A stretch of DNA of 64,000 bases, from NCBI RefSeq assembly GCF_036002505.1, contig NZ_DASYTH010000335.1:5463-69462 (forward strand). The letters are read 5' to 3'. Below the pieces are notes generated by a model that saw only the letters and a list, made by a program, of their open reading frames with translations, was not told the origin of the DNA and ran no database searches. Position 1 is the first letter of the stretch. The number at the start of each line of letters is the position of its first letter. Source of the DNA: DASYTH01 sp036002505. Its GTDB lineage: Bacteria; Actinomycetota; Actinomycetes; Mycobacteriales; Pseudonocardiaceae. Of the stretch, positions 8,171 through 15,750 are shown piece by piece. Both the position numbers and the translations under genes were made by a program.

Positions 8171-9265
8171 TCAGCGCGGCCGAGCTGCCCTGCGCCGGCT
8201 GCCGTCGCCGCGGAGCCGCGGGACCGCGACGGGGTCCGCCGCCTCAGCCGGCTTCACGGGATTCAACGCCGTCCGCCGGGTACTGTCGCGCGTCCGCAGA
8301 GTCGGGGCGAGCACCACCTCGCGAGCCGCCCCGGTGTAGCCCTCGATGCGGCTGAGCAGCAGCCGCGCCGCCTCCTGGCCGATATCGTAGTTCGGCTGCG
8401 CGACCGCGGTCAGCGACGGCTTCAACAGCGGCGCCCAGACGGGATCGTCGAAGCCGACGACCGCGACATCAGCCGGCACGCTCAGCCCGGCGTCATCGAG
8501 CGCCCGCAGCGCGCCCAGTGCCATCATGTTGTTGCTCACGAAGATGCCATCGGGCATTTCCCGGCGGGCGAGCAGTTTCTGAGTGGCTAGGTAGCCGCCC
8601 TCCTCGCGGAAATCCCCGACTTCCACCTCGCGCGCCTCGGCGGCGCGCCCGGCCGCCAGCAGCGCGCGCTGATAGCCCGCGTACCGGTCGGCGCCGGTGG
8701 TCGTTTCGAGCGGCCCGCAGACGCAGGCCAGGCGCCGGCATCCGACGGAGATGAGATGGGCTGTCGCCTGCTGGGCGCCGTGTATGTTGTCCACCAACAC
8801 GTGGTCGAGCGCGACGTCGCTCAGCCGCCGGTCCACGGTGACGACCGGGATGCCGCGGCTAAGCACCGGCTGCACGTCCGTCTGCACCGGCGACGCGGGG
8901 CTCAGGATGACGCCGGCGACTGCCTCGGCCGCGGCGAGCCGCAGGTAGGTGGCCTCACGCGCGAGGTCCTCGCCGGCGTGGCAGAGGATGACCGAGTTAC
9001 CGCGGCTGAACGCGACCTCCTCTACCCCTGGGATGAGCTCGGTGAAGAACGGGTTGCGGATGTCGGAGATTATGACCGACCAGACGCTGCTGCGCTGCGT
9101 CCGCAGTCGGCGGGCCACCCGGTTGGGTTCGTAGCCGGTCTCCTGCGAAGCTGCCCGCACCTTGGCCGCGAGCTCGGCGGTCACCTCCGCCGTCCCGTTG
9201 AGCACCCGGGAGACCGTCGCGGTGGAGACTCCCGCGCGGCGCGCGACGTCAAAGATCGTGGTCAT
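8171..9265 (-). CDS. LacI-family transcriptional regulator
   Basis: A 364-residue regulator. Residues 2-24 form the LacI helix-turn-helix (IFDVARRAGVSTATVSRVLN), followed by the hinge helix region PNRVARRLRTQRS. The periplasmic-binding-protein-like domain follows (VIISDIRNPFFTELIPGVEEVA, VDNIHGAQQATAHLISVG, DVAVVGFDD), so it should respond to a sugar. It lies convergent to the importer and downstream, on the same strand, of the GH1 gene. Operator-like sites before the importer and in its own leader suggest it represses both and itself. The start ATG 9265 has no strong Shine-Dalgarno. Confidence 0.92.
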   Translation of the reverse strand: MTTIFDVARRAGVSTATVSRVLNGTAEVTAELAAKVRAASQETGYEPNRVARRLRTQRSSVWSVIISDIRNPFFTELIPGVEEVAFSRGNSVILCHAGEDLAREATYLRLAAAEAVAGVILSPASPVQTDVQPVLSRGIPVVTVDRRLSDVALDHVLVDNIHGAQQATAHLISVGCRRLACVCGPLETTTGADRYAGYQRALLAAGRAAEAREVEVGDFREEGGYLATQKLLARREMPDGIFVSNNMMALGALRALDDAGLSVPADVAVVGFDDPVWAPLLKPSLTAVAQPNYDIGQEAARLLLSRIEGYTGAAREVVLAPTLRTRDSTRRTALNPVKPAEAADPVAVPRLRGDGSRRRAARPR

Positions 9266-9722
9266 CGGGCGCCCATCATGGGCGGCGACGATCGGCGTCC
9301 CACCGGCGACATCACCCTCTCACTCACCGACCGTCGTGTCCCACCCTCGCGTCGCAGCGTGTCGCATCGCAGCCGGGCCTGCTCAGATCGCCGTCGACTC
9401 GGGCCCACAGGTCGATGTCGCCTATCGACGGCGTGCCGGTCGGTCTCGGCCAGCTCGTCGGCGTCAGGTGTAGACAGATGCCGAGCGGTATCCATCCACG
9501 ACACTACCGCCGGAACGTCGTTCTGTCATCGTTTACACCGCTGACGCGATTCATCGGACTTCTTCGGGTGGGCCGGGGCGGGGTGTCACCGGCCGGTAGC
9601 GCGGCTGTACCGCATCGGCTTGCCGTAAGCCTTGCACGGCAACCGTTCTCTGGGTCGCTTTCTCAACTGCGAGGGATGCAGCTCTAGATCTGTCCCAATC
9701 CGGATGGGCTGAGTGGAAACGA
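9266..9722. promoter_or_regulatory. lacI leader with two LacI-type operators (9524-9539 and 9713-9728)
   Basis: No gene is seen in these 457 bases. On the minus strand, positions 9539-9524 read GTGTAAACGATGACAG; on the plus strand, positions 9713-9728 read GTGGAAACGATTACAC. Both share the AAACGAT core with the site before the importer at 4601. The second site overlaps the stop codon of the GH1 gene, so it may control a promoter inside the GH1-lacI junction or act as a roadblock. The distance from the nearer site to the lacI start is about 260 nt. Confidence 0.55.
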
Positions 9723-11153
9723 TTACACCGCCGTGGCAAGGCCGTTGCGGCGGGTGACGCCGGCGAACCAACGGGCGCTGTCCTTGGGGATGCGCCGCTG
9801 GGTCTCGTAGTCGACGTAGACCAAGCCGAACCGCTTTGAGAAGCCCCACGCCCATTCGAAGTTGTCGATCAGAGTCCAGACGAAGTAGCCGCGAAGGTCG
9901 ATGCCGTCGTCGATGGCCCGGCGGGCGACCCGGAAGTGGTCGTCGAGGTAGGCCACCCGTTGCGGGTCGGCGACGGTGCCGTCGGGCCCAAGCTCGTCGG
10001 CGAAGGCGGCACCGTTCTCGGTGATGTAGAGCGGGATCGGTCCGTACTCGCGTTGGACCCGTTCGAGGACGTCGTAGAGACCCTGGGGGTCGATTTCCCA
10101 CCCCATCTCGGTCTTTGGCAGACCGCGGTCGACCGACTGCACGTCGGCGCTGCCAACCCAGGCCGACGCCCGCGTCGAGGTCGGCTGCCGGGCCCCGGAG
10201 GCGCGGACCACGTGGCGGGTGTAGTAGTTGACGCCGAGCACGTCCAGGGGAGCGTTGATAACCTTCTCGTCGCCGCCGGCGACGAACGCCATGTTGCTGA
10301 TCTCGGCCACGTCCCGGCGCAGGTCCTCGGGGTACCGGCCGCGCAGCAGCGGGTCGAGGAAGATCCGGTTGCTGACGGCGTCCACGCGTCGGGCTGCGTC
10401 GGCGTCTGCGGGGGCATCACTGGCCGGATCGACAGGGTACAGGTTCAGGGTGATGCCGAGCGTGCTGGAGGCGTCCTGGCTGCGCATCGCTTGTACGGCC
10501 AGCCCGTGTCCGAGCATCAGGTGGTGCGCCGCCGCGAGCGCCGCGCCGGGCTCCGTCCGTCCGGGGGCGTGGTGGCCGTTGGCGTAGCCGAGGAAGGCCG
10601 AGCACCACGGCTCGTTCAGGGTGGTCCAGTGGCGGATGCGGTCACTCAGCCGGTCGTGAACCGCGGCGGCGTATTCGGCGAACCGCTCGGCGGTGTCGCG
10701 CACCGGCCAGCCGCCGGAGTCCTCGAGCACCTGCGGCAGGTCCCAGTGGTAGAGCGTGACCCAGGGCTGGATCCCACGGCCAAGGAGCTCGTCGACGAGT
10801 CGGCTGTAGAAGTCGACTCCGTCGTGGTTGAGGCCGCCGCGTCCGCCGGGCTGCAGTCGTGGCCAGGCCAGCGAGAAGCGGTAGTGGGTGACACCGAGGT
10901 CGGCGAGGAGTCCCACGTCTTCGCGGTAACGGTGATAGTGGTCGTCGGCGACGTCGCCGGTGTCGCCGTTCTGCACCTTGCCGGGCGTGTGGGCGAACGT
11001 GTCCCAGATCGACGGGCTGCGCCCGCCCTCATGCACCGCACCTTCGATCTGGTAGCTGGCAGTGGCCGCGCCCCAGGCGAACCCGTCCGGAAAGCGCAGC
11101 ACGTCGCCCACCGAACCGGGACCCGGCGCGGCAGTCATGCCCTCGCTGCTCAT
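9723..11153 (-). CDS. GH1 beta-glucosidase
   Basis: A 476-residue glycoside hydrolase family 1 enzyme of full length. The acid/base Glu is in TLNEP (E181) and the nucleophile in ITENG (E379). Other family marks are the N-terminal FAWGAATASYQIEGA, the HWDLPQ segment and the C-terminal WTLIDNFEWAWGF. No signal peptide, so it acts in the cytosol on imported disaccharides or beta-glucosides. Start ATG 11153 has gaaggac upstream. It is followed on the same strand by lacI and preceded by an aldo-keto reductase and a VOC gene, which fits a sugar-utilisation unit with the nearby ABC importer. Confidence 0.95.
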   Translation of the reverse strand: MSSEGMTAAPGPGSVGDVLRFPDGFAWGAATASYQIEGAVHEGGRSPSIWDTFAHTPGKVQNGDTGDVADDHYHRYREDVGLLADLGVTHYRFSLAWPRLQPGGRGGLNHDGVDFYSRLVDELLGRGIQPWVTLYHWDLPQVLEDSGGWPVRDTAERFAEYAAAVHDRLSDRIRHWTTLNEPWCSAFLGYANGHHAPGRTEPGAALAAAHHLMLGHGLAVQAMRSQDASSTLGITLNLYPVDPASDAPADADAARRVDAVSNRIFLDPLLRGRYPEDLRRDVAEISNMAFVAGGDEKVINAPLDVLGVNYYTRHVVRASGARQPTSTRASAWVGSADVQSVDRGLPKTEMGWEIDPQGLYDVLERVQREYGPIPLYITENGAAFADELGPDGTVADPQRVAYLDDHFRVARRAIDDGIDLRGYFVWTLIDNFEWAWGFSKRFGLVYVDYETQRRIPKDSARWFAGVTRRNGLATAV

Positions 11154-11206
11154 CTCTCGTCCTTCCTTTTCCTAAGGCGCCCCGCCGCACGTTCGGCCTC
11201 GCTCCG

Positions 11207-12166
11207 CTACCACTGCCACAGCTCGGACGGAGCTGCCAGGGGCCCGAGGGCGTCCCACAGCGCATCGGGAATGGTCCACTCGGCCAGCCGGAGGGTTTCG
11301 TCGACGCGTTCCGGACGGGAAATTCCCACGATCGTCGAGGTGATGCGTGGATCCCGGGTGGAGAACTGCAGGGCCGCCGCCGCGATCGGCACGTCATGGT
11401 CCCGGCATGCCGCCTCCATCGCCCGGACCCGCTGGAGGATCTCCGGATGGGCCGAGTGGTACGCGTAGTCGGTGCATGTCGCGCTGCCCTTAGCGAGGAT
11501 GCCACCGCCGAACGGCGCGCCGTTGACCACGCCGATCCCCAGGTCCACCGCCTCGTCGATCAGATCCCCGGCGGATCGGTCGACGAGCGTCCACCGGTTG
11601 TGCGTGATCAGCGCCTCGAACGCCCCCGTTTTCAGGTACTGGGACATGAGCGCCACCGGACCGCCAGCGACGCCGATGTGCTGCGCGACGCCCTCGTCTC
11701 TCAGCTTGAGCAGCGCCTCCACCGGGCCTCCGGGTGCCATGCCCTCGTCGAAGGAGATGTGCTCCGGATCGTGCAGGTACAGCAGCTGGATCGTGTCGAG
11801 ACCGAGGCGGGCGAGACTGCCCTCGGCGGAGCGGCGGACCTGGTCCCCGGAGAAGTCCCCGGTGCTTGCGTCCCGATCGACCTTGGTGGCGAGCACGAAT
11901 CCCGGTGGGAGGCCACCGGCCTCGGCCAACGCGGCCCCGATCCGGCGCTCGCTCTCGCCGTCGCTGTACCCGGCGGCGGTGTCGAGGAAGTTGATGGGCC
12001 CGTCAAGGACTCGCCTGGCGGTGGCGATGCCACGTTCCGCTGGGACGTCGTAACCGAAGTTCTCGGGCATGCTGCCGAGCGGGCCGCCGCCCACGCACAC
12101 CGGTGTCACCTGCAGACCGGTGCGACCCAGCGGGCGCCTGGACAGGGCGCCGGTCGGCGCGCTCAT
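11207..12166 (-). CDS. aldo/keto reductase, aldose-dehydrogenase-like
   Basis: A 319-residue TIM-barrel oxidoreductase using NAD(P). The tetrad is visible: D62 and Y67 (FLDTAAGYSDGESE), K95 (LATKVD) and H132 (YLHDPE). Overall it looks most like the D-threo-aldose 1-dehydrogenase/L-fucose dehydrogenase branch, which oxidises free aldoses to lactones, but this assignment is by eye. It overlaps the VOC gene by 4 nt (ATGA) and lies 53 nt upstream of the GH1 gene, so it is probably co-transcribed with it. A role in oxidising the sugar released by the glucosidase is inference. Confidence 0.88.
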   Translation of the reverse strand: MSAPTGALSRRPLGRTGLQVTPVCVGGGPLGSMPENFGYDVPAERGIATARRVLDGPINFLDTAAGYSDGESERRIGAALAEAGGLPPGFVLATKVDRDASTGDFSGDQVRRSAEGSLARLGLDTIQLLYLHDPEHISFDEGMAPGGPVEALLKLRDEGVAQHIGVAGGPVALMSQYLKTGAFEALITHNRWTLVDRSAGDLIDEAVDLGIGVVNGAPFGGGILAKGSATCTDYAYHSAHPEILQRVRAMEAACRDHDVPIAAAALQFSTRDPRITSTIVGISRPERVDETLRLAEWTIPDALWDALGPLAAPSELWQW

Positions 12167-12435
12167 CGGGCGGTGACCGCCTGCAGCGGGACCCCGTCCA
12201 GATCGGACACCGTCGGGGCCACGTGGTGGAAGATCGGCGCCGCCTCCTTCGGGCGCCGTTGCGCTGCCGTCCGTTCCCGCTCGAAGACGGGGCTGGCCGC
12301 CAGCCAGTGCACCCGCTCATGTGGCGGCCACGGCACGTGATCGAACGGAGTGAGATCGAGCATCGACTGGTAAAAGTCCAGGGAGCGGTCAATGTCGCTG
12401 CTACCGATTTCGACGAACTGGAACCCCGGTGGCAC
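12163..12435 (-). CDS. short VOC-family protein
   Basis: Only 90 residues, with the N-terminal VOC pattern FQFVEIGSSDIDRSLDFYQSMLDL and an HHVAPTVSDLDGVPL segment near the end. A full VOC domain needs about 120 residues, so this is either a half-domain or an abridged member that dimerises. It starts at GTG 12435 with a strong aaggagg 7 nt upstream and overlaps the aldo-keto reductase start (ATGA). It is the first intact gene of the VOC-AKR-GH1 unit, directly downstream of a permease remnant. Substrate unknown. Confidence 0.7.
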   Translation of the reverse strand: MPPGFQFVEIGSSDIDRSLDFYQSMLDLTPFDHVPWPPHERVHWLAASPVFERERTAAQRRPKEAAPIFHHVAPTVSDLDGVPLQAVTAR

Positions 12436-12476
12436 GGGCGCCTCCTTGGTGGGTGTCTGCTGCGCCGCTCGGCGGG

Positions 12477-12569
12477 TCAGTCCTCGACCGCGCCGAGCGT
12501 CATGCCAGCGACGAAGCGGCGCTGCATCCGAACGTACACGGCGATGATGGGAAGAACGAGACGAACGGC
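12477..12569 (-). pseudogene. C-terminal remnant of a MalG-type sugar ABC permease
   Basis: The minus-strand frame reads about 30 codons with family-typical LPIIAVYVRMQRRFVAGMTL followed by GAVED and a TGA stop at 12477. This is the conserved end of MalG-type permeases (QRxFVxGxxxGAVK). An in-frame stop lies just upstream at 12570-12572, where similarity ends. It differs from the intact permease at 7233-8024, so it is the tail of another transporter, whose operon once led into the VOC-AKR-GH1 genes. The breakpoint is near 12570. Confidence 0.75.
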
Positions 12570-12608
12570 TTACTGTGAGCGACCCCGGAACAGTCGCGGG
12601 CGACGTGG

Positions 12609-13616
12609 CTATGGAACCTTCGCGACCGGCGCCCGAAGCGACAGGATCTGCCTCGGGTTCGCCACCATCAGCCGGTTGGTCAGCTCGTCGCCGAGGCGCT
12701 CGCGGACCCGGGGCAGGAAACGGGCGGGTAGGTACGCCAATCCCGGCATCCCGCCGTATGCCTGGTACCTGCTGCGCCGGGCGACATCGCCGCCGAGCAG
12801 CACCCGGCCGGGGTCCCCTCGGGCGATCACGGCTTGCAGGCAGTCGAGGATGGCCGAGTCGGGCGCCTCCCGGTGGCGTGCCATGCCGTCGTAGCCTAGG
12901 CAGCTGCCGGCCAGCGTAAGCTCGGCGTGCAGCTCCGGATCGAGGTTGCGGTCAGCGTGCGCGAGGATGACCCGGTCGGCGCTCAGCCCGTCCTCCGCCA
13001 GGGCCGCCAGCACCTCCCACGCTGCGGACCCGTGCTCGAGGTGCACCATCACCGGCACCCCCGTTTCGCCGGCCGCGGCGGCGACGGCGGCGACGACCCG
13101 ACGTTCGAACGCGCTGATCCGCCAGTAACCGATCCCCGCCTTGAGGATCCCAGCCCGTACCGGAGCTCCCGTCGGGCCGACGGCCGGCGCACCCCGCTCG
13201 GCGCTGTCCCGGGCCGGCAGCCCGTCGCGAACGTCCGCCGCGAAGCGCGCGGTGAGTTCTGCCGTGTCGCAGTCCAGGATCCAGTGTCCGGCGGCGTAGT
13301 GCTCCTGCCGATGAGCCCCGCTGACGTGCACCACGGTCAGCCCGGTGGCGGCACTGACCCGCGCGACCGCGGCGGGGTTGCGACCGAGTCCTGTCGGGGT
13401 GGCCTCGACCATCGAGTCGATCCCTGCCCGGCGCAGCGCGGCGGCCTCGCGGCCGCTGGCCTCTTCGTCGTCCAGTTCTTCTCCGCTGAGCAGCGGTGAG
13501 ACCTGGAACAGGTGCTCGTGGTAATCGCATCGGCCCAGTTCGTTGGCTGGGCGGTCCCCGAGCACGGTACGGACCGCCTTGTCGTCAGCATCCGCGCAGG
13601 GTTCGGGGGCGGACAT
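12609..13616 (-). CDS. phosphotriesterase-family metal hydrolase, probable sugar lactonase
   Basis: A 335-residue amidohydrolase-superfamily barrel of the phosphotriesterase group. All metal ligands are visible: HxH in CDYHEHLF (H33, H35), the carboxylated Lys in GILKAGIG (K159), H192 (MVHLEHG), H220 (ILAHADR) and D277 (LLGGDVARRS). Most family members with known activity are lactonases acting on sugar or acyl-homoserine lactones. I start at ATG 13616 after aaaggag; the longer frame to 13661 reads through the promoter. It is divergent from the dehydrogenase/kinase operon and shares operator-like repeats with it, so hydrolysis of a lactone made by that operon's dehydrogenases is likely (inference). 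Confidence 0.85.
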   Translation of the reverse strand: MSAPEPCADADDKAVRTVLGDRPANELGRCDYHEHLFQVSPLLSGEELDDEEASGREAAALRRAGIDSMVEATPTGLGRNPAAVARVSAATGLTVVHVSGAHRQEHYAAGHWILDCDTAELTARFAADVRDGLPARDSAERGAPAVGPTGAPVRAGILKAGIGYWRISAFERRVVAAVAAAAGETGVPVMVHLEHGSAAWEVLAALAEDGLSADRVILAHADRNLDPELHAELTLAGSCLGYDGMARHREAPDSAILDCLQAVIARGDPGRVLLGGDVARRSRYQAYGGMPGLAYLPARFLPRVRERLGDELTNRLMVANPRQILSLRAPVAKVP

Positions 13617-13651
13617 CGCGACGCGACTCCTTTCGACCTGGACGCCTACGA

Positions 13652-13664
13652 GTAGTGCCACTAC
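13652..13664. promoter_or_regulatory. HexR-like operator, copy 1
   Basis: GTAGTGCCACTAC is a perfect inverted repeat (6+1+6), followed by AT. It lies 35 nt upstream of the phosphotriesterase-family start. It closely resembles the copy at 13749-13761 and the published HexR (RpiR family) site TGTARTnnnAYTACA. An RpiR-type regulator is encoded 1.2 kb away in the divergent operon. Confidence 0.6.
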
Positions 13665-13748
13665 ATTTCCTCATCCTAGAGCTCGGGCGATGGCCCTGCT
13701 CGAGCTCTACTCGGGCGGCGACGTGGTTGACCGTCCTGACCAGGCCGC

Positions 13749-13761
13749 GTAGTTTCGCTAC
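13749..13761. promoter_or_regulatory. HexR-like operator, copy 2
   Basis: GTAGTTTCGCTAC followed by AT lies 59 nt upstream of the first operon gene at 13821. It matches copy 1 at 10 of 13 positions with identical outer arms, on the operon side of the divergent promoter region. The pair suggests one regulator controls both directions. Confidence 0.6.
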
Positions 13762-13791
13762 ATCGGGCCCTCTTTGAGAGAAGCAGAATCG

Positions 13792-13824
13792 ATGACCACT
13801 GTGGGCGCGGTGGAGGCGCGATGA
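13792..13824 (+). CDS. possible 10-codon leader ORF coupled to the operon
   Basis: ATG 13792 opens a short frame, MTTVGAVEAR, whose TGA stop overlaps the ATG of the next gene (ATGA). The overlap is what translational coupling needs. It has no clear Shine-Dalgarno of its own, while ggagg sits inside it, 5 nt before ATG 13821. It may be chance or the true extended N-terminal region of another start choice. Confidence 0.25.
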   Translation: MTTVGAVEAR

Positions 13825-14786
13825 ACAGGCCGGGCCACGCGTTCGTCGATCTGCCAGGCCGGGCCACCATTCCGACGCTGTACTTCATCGGGGTGACCAC
13901 CGGTAGCTCGTCCATCCGGACCGTCTTCCCGCTCTGGGCCGGCGAGCTCGGCCTGGGCGACGTGCGGCTGGTCGGCATCGACCTGCCGGTGCACGCACCC
14001 CGAGACAGCTACCGGCGCGTGGTTGACTTTCTGGCCCGCGACCCGCTGAGCAGGGGCGCGCTGGTGACCACCCACAAGATCGACCTCTATGAGGCGTGCG
14101 GCGACATGTTCGACGAGGTCGACCCGCTGGCGCGCCTGATGAGGGAGACCAGTTGCCTGTCCAAGCGCGGCGGCCAGCTCCTCTGCTCCGCCAAGGACCC
14201 CGTCTCCTCCGGCCTGGCGATTAAGGCGTTCCTGCCGCCGGGATACTGGCGCGCCACCGATGCCGAAGCGTTTCTGATGGGTGCCGGAGGATCGTCGATA
14301 GCCATTAGCTGGTACCTTGCCCGCCCGCAGCACGGACCGGACCGCCCGTCGCGCATCGTGGTGTCCAACCGCAGCCCGCGGCGGCTGGAGACGATCCGGC
14401 AGGTGCACGCCCAGCTCGGCACGGACATTACGGTGGAGTGCGTCCACACCCCCGGACCAACGGACAACGACCTCGTCCTGGCCGGGCTGGCGCCGCGCTC
14501 GCTGGTCGTCAACGCGACCGGATTGGGCAAGGACGCTCCCGGATCGCCACTGACCGACGCCGCCCGCTTTCCGAGGTCGGCCGTCGCCTGGGACTTGAAC
14601 TACCGCGGCGACCTCAAGTTCCTTGACCAGGCGCGCGCGGCCGGCCATGTGCGGACCGAGGACGGCTGGGTGTACTTCCTGCACGGGTGGATGCAGGTCA
14701 TCGCCGACGTTTTCGACGTCGACATCCCCACCTCCGGGCCGCGGTTCGAGGCGCTGAACCGCATCGCGACGGCGGCACGTCGATGA
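13821..14786 (+). CDS. shikimate/quinate dehydrogenase-like oxidoreductase
   Basis: A 321-residue protein with the two-domain AroE architecture. The N-terminal domain has VTTHKIDLYEAC, where K86 is the catalytic Lys, and AKDPVSSGLAI, where D126 fits the catalytic Asp. The Rossmann domain has MGAGGSSIAI, NATGLGKDAPGSPL and DLNYRGDLKFL, all family hallmarks. It is longer than AroE (about 270) and sits in a sugar/polyol operon, so it probably oxidises a cyclitol or sugar-derived acid rather than shikimate (inference). The start ATG 13821 follows ggagg. Its stop overlaps a 23-codon dehydrogenase remnant. Confidence 0.82.
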   Translation: MNRPGHAFVDLPGRATIPTLYFIGVTTGSSSIRTVFPLWAGELGLGDVRLVGIDLPVHAPRDSYRRVVDFLARDPLSRGALVTTHKIDLYEACGDMFDEVDPLARLMRETSCLSKRGGQLLCSAKDPVSSGLAIKAFLPPGYWRATDAEAFLMGAGGSSIAISWYLARPQHGPDRPSRIVVSNRSPRRLETIRQVHAQLGTDITVECVHTPGPTDNDLVLAGLAPRSLVVNATGLGKDAPGSPLTDAARFPRSAVAWDLNYRGDLKFLDQARAAGHVRTEDGWVYFLHGWMQVIADVFDVDIPTSGPRFEALNRIATAARR

Positions 14787-14854
14787 GTACGGGCGGGCGG
14801 ATCCTCGTCACACCACGCTCCCTCACCGAGGCCGGCCTGGAAGAAGCGAGATGA
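14783..14854 (+). pseudogene. 23-codon N-terminal remnant of a D-2-hydroxyacid/phosphoglycerate dehydrogenase
   Basis: The frame MSTGGRILVTPRSLTEAGLEEAR and stop starts inside the stop codon of the dehydrogenase-like gene (ATGA) and ends inside the start codon of the RpiR gene (ATGA). ILVTPRSLT is the usual opening of phosphoglycerate-dehydrogenase-like proteins. A precise in-operon deletion has apparently removed the rest while keeping both couplings. It may still be translated as a linking peptide. Confidence 0.5.
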
Positions 14855-15750
14855 CGACGGACACCCCCCTGATGGAGAGGTTGACCCGAGGGCTCGAGCA
14901 GCTACGGCCCTCGGAACGCAAGGTCGCCGAGCTGGTGCTACAGGACCCGGCTCGGGCGATGCGGCTGAGCATGGCCGCCGTGGCCGGCGCCGCCGGGGTC
15001 AGCGAGCCGACGGTGATGCGCTTCTGCAACGGCCTCGGCTTCGACGGCTTCCAGTCGTTCAAGTACGCCCTCGCCGAGGCCCTGGCCATCGGGATTCCCG
15101 TGACGCACTCGGCGATCCGGCTCGAGGACCCCGTCGAGGCGGTTGCAGCGAAGATCTTCGACCATACGCTGAGCAGCCTGGACCGCACCCGCCGATCCCT
15201 GGACGCCGACGCGGTGGCAGCGGCCGTCGACCTGCTGCTGGGGGCACGCGACGTGCTGTTCGTCGGGCTGGGCGCCTCGGGCATCATCGCGCAGGACGCC
15301 TTGCAGCAGGCGGTGCTCTTCGGTGTGCCATGCGCCGCGCCGGTAGATCTACACCAGCAGTTCATGTCCGCGTCGATGTGCCGTCCCGGCAGCGTGCTCG
15401 TCGCCATTTCCAACACCGGACGCACCACCTCCATCCTCGACATCGCCGCTCAGGGGAAGCGGCGCGGGGCGAAGATCATCGGCGTCACGGGCGGCCGGGG
15501 TCCGCTGCTCGAGATGGCCCACGTCGGTGTAGTGCTGCGGACCTTCGAGGACACCGACATCTACACGCCGACGATCAGCCGCCTGGCGGGCCTGGTGCTG
15601 ATCGACGTCCTCGCGACCGCGGTCGCCGTGCGCCGTGGTCCCGAGCATCTGGAGCGGCTGGGACAGATGAAGGAGGACTTGTCGTCCTTCCGGGGCAGCA
15701 GCGAACGAGATCATCATCCCCAGCCATCGTCCAACGGAAGACAGCTATGA
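14851..15750 (+). CDS. RpiR/HexR-family transcriptional regulator with SIS domain
   Basis: A 299-residue regulator. The N-terminal HTH_6 domain (residues 8-80: LRPSERKVAELVLQDP, AAGVSEPTVMRFCNGLGFDGF) is followed by a SIS sugar-phosphate-binding domain (about 115-250: DVLFVGLGASGIIAQDA, VLVAISNTGRTTSILDIAAQ). Such proteins sense phosphosugars. HexR, the best-known relative, binds TGTARTnnnAYTACA, and two such sites lie in the divergent promoter at 13652 and 13749. It is embedded in the operon it likely controls, with ATGA overlaps on both sides. Confidence 0.9.
   Translation: MTTDTPLMERLTRGLEQLRPSERKVAELVLQDPARAMRLSMAAVAGAAGVSEPTVMRFCNGLGFDGFQSFKYALAEALAIGIPVTHSAIRLEDPVEAVAAKIFDHTLSSLDRTRRSLDADAVAAAVDLLLGARDVLFVGLGASGIIAQDALQQAVLFGVPCAAPVDLHQQFMSASMCRPGSVLVAISNTGRTTSILDIAAQGKRRGAKIIGVTGGRGPLLEMAHVGVVLRTFEDTDIYTPTISRLAGLVLIDVLATAVAVRRGPEHLERLGQMKEDLSSFRGSSERDHHPQPSSNGRQL

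Noticed and set aside
9936..11468. 510-residue frame antisense to the GH1 gene
   Set aside because: No recognisable domain, while the minus-strand gene has TLNEP and ITENG catalytic motifs.
13792..13824. the leader frame as an attenuator peptide
   Set aside because: It has no run of a single amino acid and no alternative hairpins that I can see; kept only as a low-confidence coupling ORF.
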